DNA from: Bacteroidales bacterium
GTDB lineage: Bacteria > Bacteroidota > Bacteroidia > Bacteroidales > Marinilabiliaceae
NCBI GenBank assembly: GCA_900766825.1
Contig: CAAFWU010000056.1
Span: 1-64,000 of the forward strand
Reading direction: 5' to 3'
DNA length: 64,000 bases
Shown here: positions 9,482 to 18,540 of the stretch, piece by piece
Layout of the letters: the number at the start of each line of letters is the position of its first letter
How positions within the stretch are numbered: position 1 is the stretch's first letter
The notes under the pieces: generated by a model
What the model saw: the letters and a program-made list of their open reading frames with translations, nothing else
The model's database searches: none
Told to the model about the DNA's origin: nothing
Made by a program: the position numbers and the translations under genes

Positions 9482-9517
9482 CTCATTGTTTTGTAGTCCC
9501 ACTAACCATCTTAGTTA

Positions 9518-10177
9518 ATGCCTATGAACTACCGTCGTTTGTCATCTGGACGCAGCAATCGACTCACCCTCTTCTTTTTGGGGTGGGGCTTCGACGCCAA
9601 TGCCATGGGGCGCATGTGGTTGCCAGACAACACCCTTGCCTTGTGGGACTATGCCGACATGACCTTGCCCCCCGAAGTCTTCGACCCCCAATGGGAGGCA
9701 CTGGACATTATTGCCTGGTCCATGGGTGTGTGGGCTGTTGAAGAGTGTATGCGTCTCAATCCCAACCTGCCTTGGGGACGCCGTTGTGCCATTGGCGGCA
9801 CACCCCTCCCGTGCGACAACTATTTTGGCATAGGGCGCCGTCTCTGCCTTGCCACAGCCACCACGTGGAACGAGGAGAATCGTCATAAGTTCAACCTGCG
9901 TATGTGCGACAGCAAGGAGGCTCTGGAAAAAGCCAAACCTCTGCTCGGTCAGCGCACCGTGGCAAACCAAAAAGATGAGTTGCTTAAGATAGTGGAGATG
10001 TCGGCCAATGCCAGTCAACATCCACGTATGATGTGGGACGCTGCCTTCATTGGACTGCAAGACAATATATTCCCTGTGGCAGGTCAGCGTGACTATTGGC
10101 TCAAGTGGGCTTACTCCATCATCATGGTCGAGATGCCACACTGGCCTTTCGATCACATACAAACCATTGTCCACTAA
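9518..10177 (+). CDS. bioG: Pimeloyl-ACP methyl ester esterase, BioG type (DUF452)
   Basis: A 219-residue alpha/beta-hydrolase of the DUF452/BioG family. Known members release methyl from pimeloyl-ACP methyl ester, replacing BioH. LFFLGWGFDANAM near the start, LWDYADM, and the nucleophile-elbow serine in IIAWSMGVWAVEE support the call. The final HWPFDHI may hold the catalytic His. It sits 14 bp upstream of bioC, its functional partner, which makes the methyl ester. Confidence 0.88.
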   Translation: MPMNYRRLSSGRSNRLTLFFLGWGFDANAMGRMWLPDNTLALWDYADMTLPPEVFDPQWEALDIIAWSMGVWAVEECMRLNPNLPWGRRCAIGGTPLPCDNYFGIGRRLCLATATTWNEENRHKFNLRMCDSKEALEKAKPLLGQRTVANQKDELLKIVEMSANASQHPRMMWDAAFIGLQDNIFPVAGQRDYWLKWAYSIIMVEMPHWPFDHIQTIVH

Positions 10178-10191
10178 CCGATCATCCTTCT

Positions 10192-10971
10192 GTGACCGAC
10201 AAACACACTGCACTCTTTGCTTCTTCCGTACTCACCTACGACAGCGTGGCTGTGGTGCAAAATCGCGTGGCCAATCATCTGGTGGAGCTCTGTCAACACC
10301 ATGTGCCACAAGGTCTCAGCATCTTCGAGGTTGGCTGTGGCACAGGTCTTCTAACCTTGCCCATGGTCCGAGCCTTGAAACCTTCGCACCTCACCCTCAA
10401 CGACATAAGTCCCGAGATGCTCACTCTGGTCATGAGCCGAACCGCCACCATAATGCCCTCGGCGGTCCCCCTTGTTGGCAATGCCGAGGATGTGCCTTGG
10501 CCCAGCGCGCAAGTGGTTGCCTCCGCCTCGGCCGTTCAATGGTTTAACTCGCCCCTCGCCTTTGTATCTAAAGCCCAGCAGACCATCCTTTCGGCTCAGT
10601 CCCAATATTGTTCATCTGCCTCAATACCCGCATACGTTAATACCCAAAGTTCCACTCAACCAAAGGGTTACGTGGCCTTGGCAACCTACGGTCCCCTCAC
10701 ATTCTGCGAACTCAGACGCGGTGCCCCAGCTCCCGAACTCTACCCCACATTGCCCCAATGGCAGAAGGCTCTGACCGACCATGGTTTCAGCCTATTGGAG
10801 TGTGAGGAGCGAACACATGTGCAGCACTATGCCTCGCGCCAACAGATGCTCCGCATGATTGCCCTCTCGGGGGTGGGACACGACAGAGCCCATCAGTCCT
10901 CTGGTCACATGGGGGCGGGGCCCACACAACTCACTTGGCACATAATTTGGCTCGTAGCTGCACTCTCTTAA
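10192..10971 (+). CDS. bioC: Malonyl-ACP O-methyltransferase
   Basis: I place the start at the GTG at 10192 (259 residues). The longer open frame runs back into bioG in another frame, and conserved BioC sequence begins just after this GTG (TDKHTALFASSVLTYDSVAVVQ resembles the usual F-x-x-x-A-x-x-Y-D opening). The SAM-binding motif I is FEVGCGTGLLTLP, followed by LNDISPEML and the VASASAVQWFNSP motif of BioC. It methylates malonyl-ACP to start pimelate synthesis; BioG later removes the methyl group. No bioD follows. Confidence 0.85.
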   Translation: MTDKHTALFASSVLTYDSVAVVQNRVANHLVELCQHHVPQGLSIFEVGCGTGLLTLPMVRALKPSHLTLNDISPEMLTLVMSRTATIMPSAVPLVGNAEDVPWPSAQVVASASAVQWFNSPLAFVSKAQQTILSAQSQYCSSASIPAYVNTQSSTQPKGYVALATYGPLTFCELRRGAPAPELYPTLPQWQKALTDHGFSLLECEERTHVQHYASRQQMLRMIALSGVGHDRAHQSSGHMGAGPTQLTWHIIWLVAALS

Positions 10972-11026
10972 ATGGCCATCCTCTTTAACTTCTACTCCGC
11001 TATCTAATATTTTAAATCACAACGCT

Positions 11027-12454
11027 TTGCGTCTTCCTTCGCTCAGTTCTGCACATCTGCTAACCATGCTCCGTGAGGGGCAGACTCTCAGTGCCCGCCA
11101 GCAACTGCTGCTGACGGTTCTGCTCAGTCTGCCTGCCATGTTGGCTCAGCTAAGTCATGTGGTCATGGAGTATGTAGACGCATCTATGGTTGGTCATCTT
11201 GGCGCCTCGGCGTCGGCATCGGTGGGTCTTATGGCCACGAGTGCTTGGATGATGTGGGGCCTCTGCTCGTCGTGCGCAGCGGGCTTCAGTGTGCAGGTGG
11301 CCCACTTGGTTGGAGCTCGCAACTTTCTGGGAGCGCGTGCTGTGGTGCGTCAGGCTTTGGTTTGCACTCTCTTTTTTAGCTTTCTTATTGGCTCTGTGGC
11401 TCTGGCACTTAGCTCGGGTCTGCCTCATTGGCTTGGTGCCGAGGAAGAGATCTGTTCCGACGCATCGGCCTACTTTGGCATACTGGCCCTTGGGCTACCC
11501 TTTTCGCAGATGGTCATGCTCTGCAGTGGTGCCTTGCGCAGCTCGGGTCAGGTGGTGGTGCCATGTTTAGCCAACGTGGTCATGTGCGCTCTCGATGTCC
11601 TCTTTAACTTTTTGCTTATCTTTCCTCAGCATACCATAACTCTGGGCTCTGCTGATTTGACCATACCCGGAGCCGACATGGGGGTACGGGGTGCTGCCTT
11701 GGGCACTTTGCTCTCCGAGGCCATAACGGCACTCTTTCTCTTGGGTTATGTTGCCGTCCGCGCTCAGCACCTGCGGCTACTCAGCGAGTGCGGTTCTTTT
11801 AGGCCAAGCATGGCTTGCGTTCGCAGGGCAGTTCAGATAGCTCTGCCCATGGGGGTTCAGCATCTGGTCATGACGGGTGCTCAGGTGGCCAGCACCACCA
11901 TTGTGGCCCCTCTGGGCAAGATGTCTATAGCAGCCAACGCCTTTGGCATAACAGCCGAGAGCCTCTGCTACATGCCAGGCTATGGTGTGGCCGACGCAGC
12001 GCAGACCCTTGTGGGGCAGAGTCTTGGGGCAGGACGTGTGCGGCTTATGCGAAACTTTGCCCATGTGTCGGTGGTGCTGGGCATGGGCATTATGTCCGTT
12101 ATGGGCGTGGTCATGTATGTGGCGGCACCTTTTATGATGGGGTTGCTCTCGCCTGTGGCCGAGATTCAGAGTCTGGGCATCGAGGCACTCCGTATCGAGG
12201 CCTTTGCCGAACCAATGTTTGCGGCATCTATTGTCTGCTATGGCGTTTTTGTGGGGGCTGGCGACACCCTCAAACCATGCCTTATGAATTTGGGCTCCAT
12301 TTGGCTTGTGCGTCTTAGTCTGGCTTGGCTCTTGGCTCCGCACTATGGCTTGGCGGGTGTCTGGACGGCCATGTGTGTCGAACTCTGTGTGCGGGGCATA
12401 ATCTTTCTCGTTCGTCTCCGTTGGGGCAATTGGACACGGGGGGTGGCAAAATGA
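11027..12454 (+). CDS. MATE-family multidrug/Na+ efflux transporter
   Basis: A 475-residue integral membrane protein with about 12 hydrophobic spans in two homologous halves. The first half has PAMLAQLSHVVMEYVDASMV and VGHLGA. The second has ALPMGVQHLVMTGAQVASTT, and a VGQSLGAGR loop mirrors the first-half VAHLVGARNF. These are MATE signatures. The TTG at 11027 gives the longest frame; an ATG at 11066 (MLREGQTLSARQQ) is an alternative start. It lies 55 bp after bioC and may be co-transcribed, but a role in biotin biology is not shown. Confidence 0.85.
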   Translation: MRLPSLSSAHLLTMLREGQTLSARQQLLLTVLLSLPAMLAQLSHVVMEYVDASMVGHLGASASASVGLMATSAWMMWGLCSSCAAGFSVQVAHLVGARNFLGARAVVRQALVCTLFFSFLIGSVALALSSGLPHWLGAEEEICSDASAYFGILALGLPFSQMVMLCSGALRSSGQVVVPCLANVVMCALDVLFNFLLIFPQHTITLGSADLTIPGADMGVRGAALGTLLSEAITALFLLGYVAVRAQHLRLLSECGSFRPSMACVRRAVQIALPMGVQHLVMTGAQVASTTIVAPLGKMSIAANAFGITAESLCYMPGYGVADAAQTLVGQSLGAGRVRLMRNFAHVSVVLGMGIMSVMGVVMYVAAPFMMGLLSPVAEIQSLGIEALRIEAFAEPMFAASIVCYGVFVGAGDTLKPCLMNLGSIWLVRLSLAWLLAPHYGLAGVWTAMCVELCVRGIIFLVRLRWGNWTRGVAK

Positions 12455-12540
12455 AAATGATTGTATTTTCTTTACCTCTTCTTTGTGACTAATGGTTGAG
12501 TTGTATTTGGTTGATGTTTAGAGGTGTGCTGACAAATCCC

Positions 12541-12579
12541 TCAATGAGGTAAATTTTTGGCGAAATTTTCCCTCATTGA
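12541..12579. repeat. Imperfect inverted repeat in the MATE/ATPase intergenic gap
   Basis: TCAATGAGGTAAATTTT (12541-12557) is matched at 15 of 17 positions by the reverse complement of 12563-12579. It lies between the convergent MATE and ATPase genes. It could be a weak bidirectional terminator or a relic of a mobile sequence. Otherwise the 215-bp gap shows no gene. Confidence 0.5.
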
Positions 12580-12669
12580 AGTAAAATCATGTATTAGTAG
12601 AATATTTTTCTATTTGGATGACTTAGCGTGTGTATTATTAGGTGAGCTAAAGTTCACATTCTTAGTATT

Positions 12670-14124
12670 TCATTCGAACAAATCATCGCCAGTGATTTGT
12701 TTCTTGATCTTACGTGCGTATGTATTATTATGCAGTCCATGTGGGGTTACAAAAACCACTTGCACACTCTTTTTTGTCTTCTCTACGGTCTGAAACAGTT
12801 TCACACGTTCTTGCACATATTTGTCGTAGGCTTTGTCAATCTCATACTCACCGTCCGAATATTTCATTTCGCACACAGTTATTGTTTTGTCGCTTCGGTC
12901 AATTAGCAAGTCAATCTGTCCACCTACTTTTAGGTTCTCGTCAACTGTTTCGTCCTCCAGTGTTGCTTTCGACGGACGGTATGTCCATGAGCAAGGTTTG
13001 TTTAAGATTCCGTTAATGCCCAAACTTTCAACTATTTGATCTATATGATGTAGGCACACAGTTTCGAAAGCGTAGCCACTCCATGCATTATAGGTTGCTG
13101 TACCTATCATCTTTGTCCAATAGTCTTTTGGAAAAATTCCGTGCCCTCTGAGAAAGTGAAAGTGAAACAGTGTAAATTGGTCAATGAGTTGATAGAGCTT
13201 ATCTTTTTTCTCCCTCTTAAAAGGAATGTAGGAACGAATGAACTCGCATTGTTCCAATTCGTTGAGTAGTGTTGTTAAGTTGCCATTGTTGGTCAACTTA
13301 GCCTTTTGAATAAGGTCTGCACGAGTTAAGCCTTTCCCTACGGTGCTTAGAGCATGTATCACACTTATGTAATTATCCGCATTCTTAAAAAGCGACTTAA
13401 AGAGCCTGTTGAATTCATCATTTAGTTCACCCCCTTTGCTGAAACACAGTGCGTTGATGTTTTCTGCAACGCTTTTGTCGTTCTCGAATAGCGACAAATA
13501 GTAGGCCACACCACCCACGACCATATAACTCTCTAAAATTTCGCTTCGTTCGTAATCAAATCCATTGACCTTGAAATATAGTTCCGTCTCGCGAAGTGTG
13601 AAGGGTGATACCAAAATCTGGTGAGTGACTCTATTGTGTAGTCCACCTCGTGAGTTTATTATTTTGTTTAGCATCCAGGATGTGGCCGATCCGCATACTA
13701 TTAATTTTACGTCCGAACGATAATATGCCCAGTTGTTCCAAAAGTATTCGAGGGCACCAATGAAGTTTGATTTTGGTGTGTCGAGCCATGGCAGTTCGTC
13801 AATGAAAATTATCTTTGGTCCCTCTTTTTGAACTTCAATGGCTTTGGAGAGCAAGTAGAAAGCCTCCGTCCAATCTTTAGGCACAATGTCTTTGCCAAAG
13901 AATTCCATCATGGCGTACGAAAAGTTTATAAGCTGATTTGTTACACGGGCATTTTCTTTACCCGTGATTCTGAACGTAAATAGTCCCTCCATCAACTCTT
14001 TGATTAGGAACGTTTTGCCCACACGTCTTCTGCCATAAACTGCTATGAATTCCGACCTCTCCGAAGCTATGTATTTTTTCAGACGCTCAATCTCTTTCTC
14101 TCTACCTATGATTGATTTTTCCAT
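12670..14124 (-). CDS. AAA ATPase with C-terminal DUF234 (PD-(D/E)XK-like) domain
   Basis: A 484-residue protein of the archaeal-type ATPase/DUF234 family. Walker A is GRRRVGKT at 31-38 and Walker B IIFIDELPW with D109-E110. A winged-helix-like stretch follows at ~250-330. The C-terminal DUF234 region holds D405 and E419-M-K421 (QIDLLID ... TVCEMKYSDG), the spacing of a PD-(D/E)XK nuclease core. The biological role of this family is not settled; defence or mobile-element functions are often suspected. It is a solitary gene, richer in A+T than the MATE gene beside it, with an array of inverted repeats immediately upstream, which suggests acquisition. Confidence 0.85.
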   Translation of the reverse strand: MEKSIIGREKEIERLKKYIASERSEFIAVYGRRRVGKTFLIKELMEGLFTFRITGKENARVTNQLINFSYAMMEFFGKDIVPKDWTEAFYLLSKAIEVQKEGPKIIFIDELPWLDTPKSNFIGALEYFWNNWAYYRSDVKLIVCGSATSWMLNKIINSRGGLHNRVTHQILVSPFTLRETELYFKVNGFDYERSEILESYMVVGGVAYYLSLFENDKSVAENINALCFSKGGELNDEFNRLFKSLFKNADNYISVIHALSTVGKGLTRADLIQKAKLTNNGNLTTLLNELEQCEFIRSYIPFKREKKDKLYQLIDQFTLFHFHFLRGHGIFPKDYWTKMIGTATYNAWSGYAFETVCLHHIDQIVESLGINGILNKPCSWTYRPSKATLEDETVDENLKVGGQIDLLIDRSDKTITVCEMKYSDGEYEIDKAYDKYVQERVKLFQTVEKTKKSVQVVFVTPHGLHNNTYARKIKKQITGDDLFE

Positions 14125-14167
14125 GTTTAAGATAATTATATGTTGGCTTAAAGTTACAAAAATGCAT

Positions 14168-14288
14168 AGATTTAGCCAATATATAATCTATTAATTGGCT
14201 AAATCTCAACTTTTTTATGAGATTTAGCCGACTTATAATTTATTACTCGGCTAAATCTCCTCTTTTTACCGAGATTTAGCCGAGTAAT
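14168..14288. repeat. Array of alternating inverted repeats (core GATTTAGCC) upstream of the DUF234 ATPase
   Basis: Five arms share the core GATTTAGCC/GGCTAAATC. 14168-14180 pairs perfectly (13 bp) with 14194-14206. 14219-14231 pairs perfectly with 14247-14259. 14242-14259 pairs perfectly over 18 bp with 14271-14288. The last two pairings compete for the same strand, so mutually exclusive hairpins are possible. The array occupies the whole gap between the ATPase start (14124) and the end of the Sel1-like gene (14296). It may be a terminator for the latter, an operator array, or a repeat element. Confidence 0.85.
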
Positions 14289-14295
14289 CCATTTT

Positions 14296-15243
14296 CTACA
14301 CCCAAGCGTCGTCTACGTCCTCTTCCTCTTCGCCATCCTCGTCTCCCAACTCCTCCATGCGTTGCATGGCAAGAACGCGCCAGTGCTCAGCCTGTTTTTT
14401 GAAGGTGGCTCTCATCTCGCTGTCGTACTTATCTGTTTGTGCCTCATGCTCATAGTGCAAAGCCAGAGTCATTGCTCCATCGTAGCCTCCTGCTTCATAG
14501 TCCTCCTCAAACAGTTTTAGAGCCAGACGAATATTGGGCTGGAGACCAAAGAGCATGCCGTAGAGTGCCATACCGTAGTCGAAGGCTTGGTTATGTGGGT
14601 CCACCTCGTAGGCCTCTTGTTGCCAACGCAGGTAGATCTGGTTGGCGGCTATGTCCTTAAAATCATGGGCTTCGGCTTTGTCATAGTAATATTTGGCCAT
14701 ACTTGGGGCTGCCAAACTAACACCACCTTCGTAGGCTTTGTGCAGATACTCGATGCCAAGTTCGGGATCGCCACCGCGGGCACTGTCTAAGTAGTAGTCT
14801 CCTAACCAGAACCATGCGGCTGGAGCAAACTCACCATTGCTCTCGCTGCATCGCTCCATAAAAGATGAGGCATCGTAGTGGTCGTACTTCTGACGAGGAC
14901 CGCCCTGCATTTGGTCGGGGGTGGTGCCATCGGCACACATGTTGCCAAGAGCGTAGAGCGAAAACGAGTCATTCTGCGATGCTCCGTTTTCAAACAAGTC
15001 GAAGGCAACGTCGTCGTCCTCTGTGTATGTGCCTATGCCATAGTAGTATATGTAGCCCCACATACCAGACAGTTCGCCCTCAAACTCTTTCACATTCTCC
15101 ACAGTGTTGTATGTTGTGCCATCCTCTGCTGTCACCTCCTTTATCTGGGGCTCGCATGGGCTTATCTCCTTTAGGTAGGCAATGGCTTCATTTTCCTTAA
15201 GGTCTCTTATGTGATCGTAAAATTTATCGGATAACTTGCTCAT
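14296..15243 (-). CDS. Sel1/TPR-like repeat protein
   Basis: A 315-residue soluble protein without signal peptide. Repeating helix pairs of Sel1 type can be seen: MWGYIYYYGIGTYTEDDDVA, FWLGDYYLDSARGGDPELGI, ALYGMLFGLQPNIRLALKLF and ALHYEHEAQ. It ends in an acidic tail (GDEDGEEEEDVDDAWV). Sel1 repeats usually mediate protein-protein contacts. It is the last gene of a minus-strand set with the zinc-finger membrane protein (52-bp gap) and the 137-residue membrane protein. The function is unknown; the context suggests a partner of the zinc-finger protein. Confidence 0.75.
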   Translation of the reverse strand: MSKLSDKFYDHIRDLKENEAIAYLKEISPCEPQIKEVTAEDGTTYNTVENVKEFEGELSGMWGYIYYYGIGTYTEDDDVAFDLFENGASQNDSFSLYALGNMCADGTTPDQMQGGPRQKYDHYDASSFMERCSESNGEFAPAAWFWLGDYYLDSARGGDPELGIEYLHKAYEGGVSLAAPSMAKYYYDKAEAHDFKDIAANQIYLRWQQEAYEVDPHNQAFDYGMALYGMLFGLQPNIRLALKLFEEDYEAGGYDGAMTLALHYEHEAQTDKYDSEMRATFKKQAEHWRVLAMQRMEELGDEDGEEEEDVDDAWV

Positions 15244-15295
15244 GGTTAGTTATTTGTGTATGCTGTTTTTATGTTGTAAAAGAAGCGTCGGCTCC

Positions 15296-16966
15296 CTACT
15301 TAAACTGTAATATTATGAATTGAATAATCAATAGTAAGATATATAGAACGGTTGTAAATAATCCAACTACAAGCAGCAGGATTAGTTCACCAACGTGAAG
15401 CAATCCTAAGTAGTTGAATATAGCCACGATAATCAGTGCTCCCAATGCCGATAGAATGCCAAATAGCAAGCCCATGGTGGTTCGTACAAATCCGCTGGAG
15501 AATCTGTACACCCACTTAGGTATGTGGAAAAGCCATGTATCCTTGATTAATATGTAGGCAATGCCCATTCCCACCACGGCTCTAAAGGGAGCATCTTCAT
15601 CGCATCCAAAGAGGTAGTTTACAATCTCTACCCAAGGAGCCACAATATTATAGTAGGTCAAGTAAAACGTTATCAATGGATAGAGCAACAGCAATGTCAG
15701 CAAGGCTCCGGCCTGTTTGCCGTAGTAGGCCGTGAGCCGCATGCGCTCCTCCACTTGTTCCAGAGCCTCTTTGTCCCGCGCTGTGCTTTGCGAGAACTTT
15801 AATATCTGTTTGAGCCTCAACCAAGTCTGACCCACTTTGTTCTCTTTGGCCGATACGTTGGTTTTGACTCGTAGCTCGTCGGCATAGTCCGATATGGGAG
15901 AGCTAACGGCAAAGAGCTTTCGGTTGGGACCCATCAGTACGCAGCGGTACTCTTTGTCTCGATACGTGTAGCGCACGACCGTGGCACGACATCGCAGCAT
16001 GGTCAGGTTGCTAAAGCAGGTCTTGGTCTCTTGGGTGTTGGTGACGGAGGTGACCAAACGGCGGGTCATGACACCCACCACGGGTAGGCTGCAGGCGGGG
16101 TGCGCTTCGGTCTGTGCGGGCTCAATGCGAAACTGATCCAGCTTTTCCCATTGGGGAATGAAACGGTATATCTCTTTGGTCTCATCGGCGTTCAGCATAT
16201 TGGGGGCCAAGTAGCGGGTGCTGTCGCTGAGGTAGAGGGTTCGGTTCACATTAATGTAGTGCAGCAGCGAGCCCAGACCTTTACATGTTGTGCACATCAC
16301 TCGCCCGCTGCCACGACATTCGTCGCATGTGGCCGTATATTCTTCAATTTCAAAAACTTTGCCACTGCCTTTGCACGTAGAGCATGTGTGGGTATGAGTC
16401 TTGGTCTCTGTCATATATATGCGACCGTCGCCTCCATAGTTATATTTTATCTGAGACCCTGGGTATCCCCAATAGCTTTCGGTGCTGGTGCTTGTGAAAC
16501 TGCCTCTGCCACCGCAAGATCCGCAAGTTTTCTCTACACTACGCTTCTTTTTTACTTTGCCAGAGCCTCGGCACTCAGGGCACGTCACCTTGCCTTTCCC
16601 GTTGCATGTGTGGCATGTCTTGGTTACACGAGACTCCTCCACCATCTTCTTGCTCTTTGCCTCTGTAAATGAGGTGGGTAGAGGCCAATAGGCCCATCGG
16701 TCAACTTGGTCGGGGCTGGTTATGGTGGGGGTGTAGTTTGCTGTGGTGGGTTCAAAATCCCATTCGAGGGTGCGTTTGTCGCACTGGCTCTTGAGGGTGG
16801 CAGCGTAGACCCATCCGTCGGTCACATCCACAATCTTCACATCCTTGCCAATGGGTCTGCTTTCGTATCCCTCTTCCGATTTACTCCATCGGTTCAGTAA
16901 GTTACGGAACTCTTGCTCCTCGGTCGCACTGAAGCTTATCTTCTTTTCTGCTATGTATTTTTCCAT
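15296..16966 (-). CDS. DnaJ-type zinc-finger protein with C-terminal membrane domain
   Basis: A 556-residue protein. Residues ~130-245 hold six CxxCxGxG motifs in two groups (CHTCNGKG, CPECRGSG, CGSCGGRG; then CSTCKGSG, CDECRGSG, CTTCKGLG), the pattern of the DnaJ cysteine-rich zinc domain, but there is no J domain or HPD motif. The last ~150 residues contain about four hydrophobic spans (for example ALLTLLLLYPLITFYLTYY and LILLLVVGLFTTVLYILLLI). The likely role is a membrane-anchored substrate- or partner-binding protein, with the zinc domain on the cytosolic side. It sits between two uncharacterised genes in the same orientation. Confidence 0.75.
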   Translation of the reverse strand: MEKYIAEKKISFSATEEQEFRNLLNRWSKSEEGYESRPIGKDVKIVDVTDGWVYAATLKSQCDKRTLEWDFEPTTANYTPTITSPDQVDRWAYWPLPTSFTEAKSKKMVEESRVTKTCHTCNGKGKVTCPECRGSGKVKKKRSVEKTCGSCGGRGSFTSTSTESYWGYPGSQIKYNYGGDGRIYMTETKTHTHTCSTCKGSGKVFEIEEYTATCDECRGSGRVMCTTCKGLGSLLHYINVNRTLYLSDSTRYLAPNMLNADETKEIYRFIPQWEKLDQFRIEPAQTEAHPACSLPVVGVMTRRLVTSVTNTQETKTCFSNLTMLRCRATVVRYTYRDKEYRCVLMGPNRKLFAVSSPISDYADELRVKTNVSAKENKVGQTWLRLKQILKFSQSTARDKEALEQVEERMRLTAYYGKQAGALLTLLLLYPLITFYLTYYNIVAPWVEIVNYLFGCDEDAPFRAVVGMGIAYILIKDTWLFHIPKWVYRFSSGFVRTTMGLLFGILSALGALIIVAIFNYLGLLHVGELILLLVVGLFTTVLYILLLIIQFIILQFK

Positions 16967-17013
16967 ATCCCTGTGCTTTGTTAAGTTGTTGATTTGTAGG
17001 CAACCAAGTGGGT

Positions 17014-17427
17014 CTAAAACGACGTGCCTTTGTGTGTTGTCTCCTCCAGTCTGAACTTAAGTTTTGTGCGGCTCAGGATAATTTTGAATGTTATGATGGT
17101 TATGATGAATATGACGAGGCCGATGGGGATCAGCAGAACCAATTTCTCGTCTCCCTTGAGTTGAAAGAATCCATTGATGTATGCCGAGCACTTTTGTAGA
17201 ATAACCACGCCGCCCTCTTTGGCATTGGTAGCAAAGTAGGTGTTGGCATTCTCTCTCAGGTCTTGGAAAGCGGGGGCTATGTTTTTGGGATGGTAGGTGC
17301 TGTAGATGCTGGATATGCGTTCGGGCGTCATAAGCGGCATCTTGTCTAAGTTGCGGCTGGTGCACGACTGGTCCACTACCAACAATAGGGCTAATAGCAG
17401 AATTGTTTTTATGATGCGTTTTACCAT
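17014..17427 (-). CDS. Small membrane protein with signal-like N-terminus
   Basis: A 137-residue protein. The N-terminus MVKRIIKTILLLALLLVVDQ is a signal or anchor sequence followed by SCTSRN, so a lipoprotein cleavage before that Cys is possible, though the preceding residues (DQS) are unusual for a lipobox. A second hydrophobic span (LVLLIPIGLVIFIITIITF) lies near residue 100-118, followed by a basic tail. It is the first gene of a probable operon with the zinc-finger and Sel1-like genes (47-bp gap). I recognise no family. Confidence 0.65.
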   Translation of the reverse strand: MVKRIIKTILLLALLLVVDQSCTSRNLDKMPLMTPERISSIYSTYHPKNIAPAFQDLRENANTYFATNAKEGGVVILQKCSAYINGFFQLKGDEKLVLLIPIGLVIFIITIITFKIILSRTKLKFRLEETTHKGTSF

Positions 17428-17678
17428 ATCTGTTTGTGTTTGGGAGAGTTATGTGTTGGGTTGCTTGTGTTATGCTGGCTAACCTATGCGCATTAGGTGT
17501 AGGTGCCACACACTCAGTTTTTCAATTTAGGAATTTTTTTGTGGAAAAGCGAGGGGTCGGGAACCTTAAATATCTTTTGTGTTAACTACCACCCATTCTC
17601 CAAAATTCTGTGTAAATTTATACTGTATTTAACCACAAAACGATCAGCCCCTCTTTACAAGCTTTACCAATAGACACA

Positions 17679-18530
17679 ATGAAAAATATATCCAATTGCG
17701 AATTCGAAGGCGAACGTCCTCTCTATCGAGCCGAAGACCTTGATATGGAGTGCGTTACCATACATGCTGGCGAGAGTGCTCTCAAAGAGACGCGCAATAT
17801 AACCGCTCGCCACTGCCAGTTCGAGGGCAAATACCCCTTCTGGTGCTGCAACGGCTTCACCATCGAGGATTGTGTGTTTACCGAGGGTGCTCGTGCTGCA
17901 CTTTGGTACTCCCGCAACCTGACCATGAAACGCACTATGATTGAGGCACCTAAGATGTTTCGCGATATGGATGGCATTACGCTACAAGACGTTAAACTGC
18001 TCCACGCCGCCGAGACGCTCTGGCATTGCAAAAACGTCAGACTAACCAATGTGGAGGTTAACGAGGGCGACTACATCTTCATGCATTGCGACAATGTAGA
18101 GATTGACAACCTACGTCTGCGAGGCAACTACTCTTTCCAATATTGCCGCAACGTTACCATCCGAAACTCCGTGTTGGATACCAAAGATGCCTTCTGGAAC
18201 ACCGAGAACGTAACCGTGGTGGACTCTGTGATCAATGGCGAATACTTGGCCTGGTATTCCAATCGCCTCACCCTGACCAACTGCATCATTAGCGAGACCC
18301 AACCCCTCTGCTATGCTCAGAACCTCGTCCTCCGCAACTGCCAGATGGCCCCTAATGCCGACCTAGCCTTCGAGTACTCCGAGGTCGATGCCGAAATCGA
18401 TGGCAACATTACCTCGGTCAAGAACCCAACTTCGGGACGCATTGTGGCCAACTCCATCGGTCAAATCATTATCGATGAGAATATTAAGGCCCCAGCCAAT
18501 TGTCACATAGAGACTCTCTCAGATAAATAA
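17679..18530 (+). CDS. DUF3737 family right-handed beta-helix protein
   Basis: A 283-residue protein made of about 20-residue rungs such as ITARHCQFEGKYPFWCCNGF, NVTIRNSVLDTKDAFWNTEN and LTLTNCIISETQPLCYAQN. This parallel beta-helix pattern matches DUF3737, a family widespread in gut Firmicutes and Bacteroidota. There is no signal peptide, so it should be cytosolic. The biochemical activity is not known. The MalY-type gene starts 10 bp later, so the two are almost certainly co-transcribed. The 250 bp upstream shows no clear TAnnTTTG promoter. Confidence 0.85.
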   Translation: MKNISNCEFEGERPLYRAEDLDMECVTIHAGESALKETRNITARHCQFEGKYPFWCCNGFTIEDCVFTEGARAALWYSRNLTMKRTMIEAPKMFRDMDGITLQDVKLLHAAETLWHCKNVRLTNVEVNEGDYIFMHCDNVEIDNLRLRGNYSFQYCRNVTIRNSVLDTKDAFWNTENVTVVDSVINGEYLAWYSNRLTLTNCIISETQPLCYAQNLVLRNCQMAPNADLAFEYSEVDAEIDGNITSVKNPTSGRIVANSIGQIIIDENIKAPANCHIETLSDK

Positions 18531-18540
18531 AAACTTAGCC

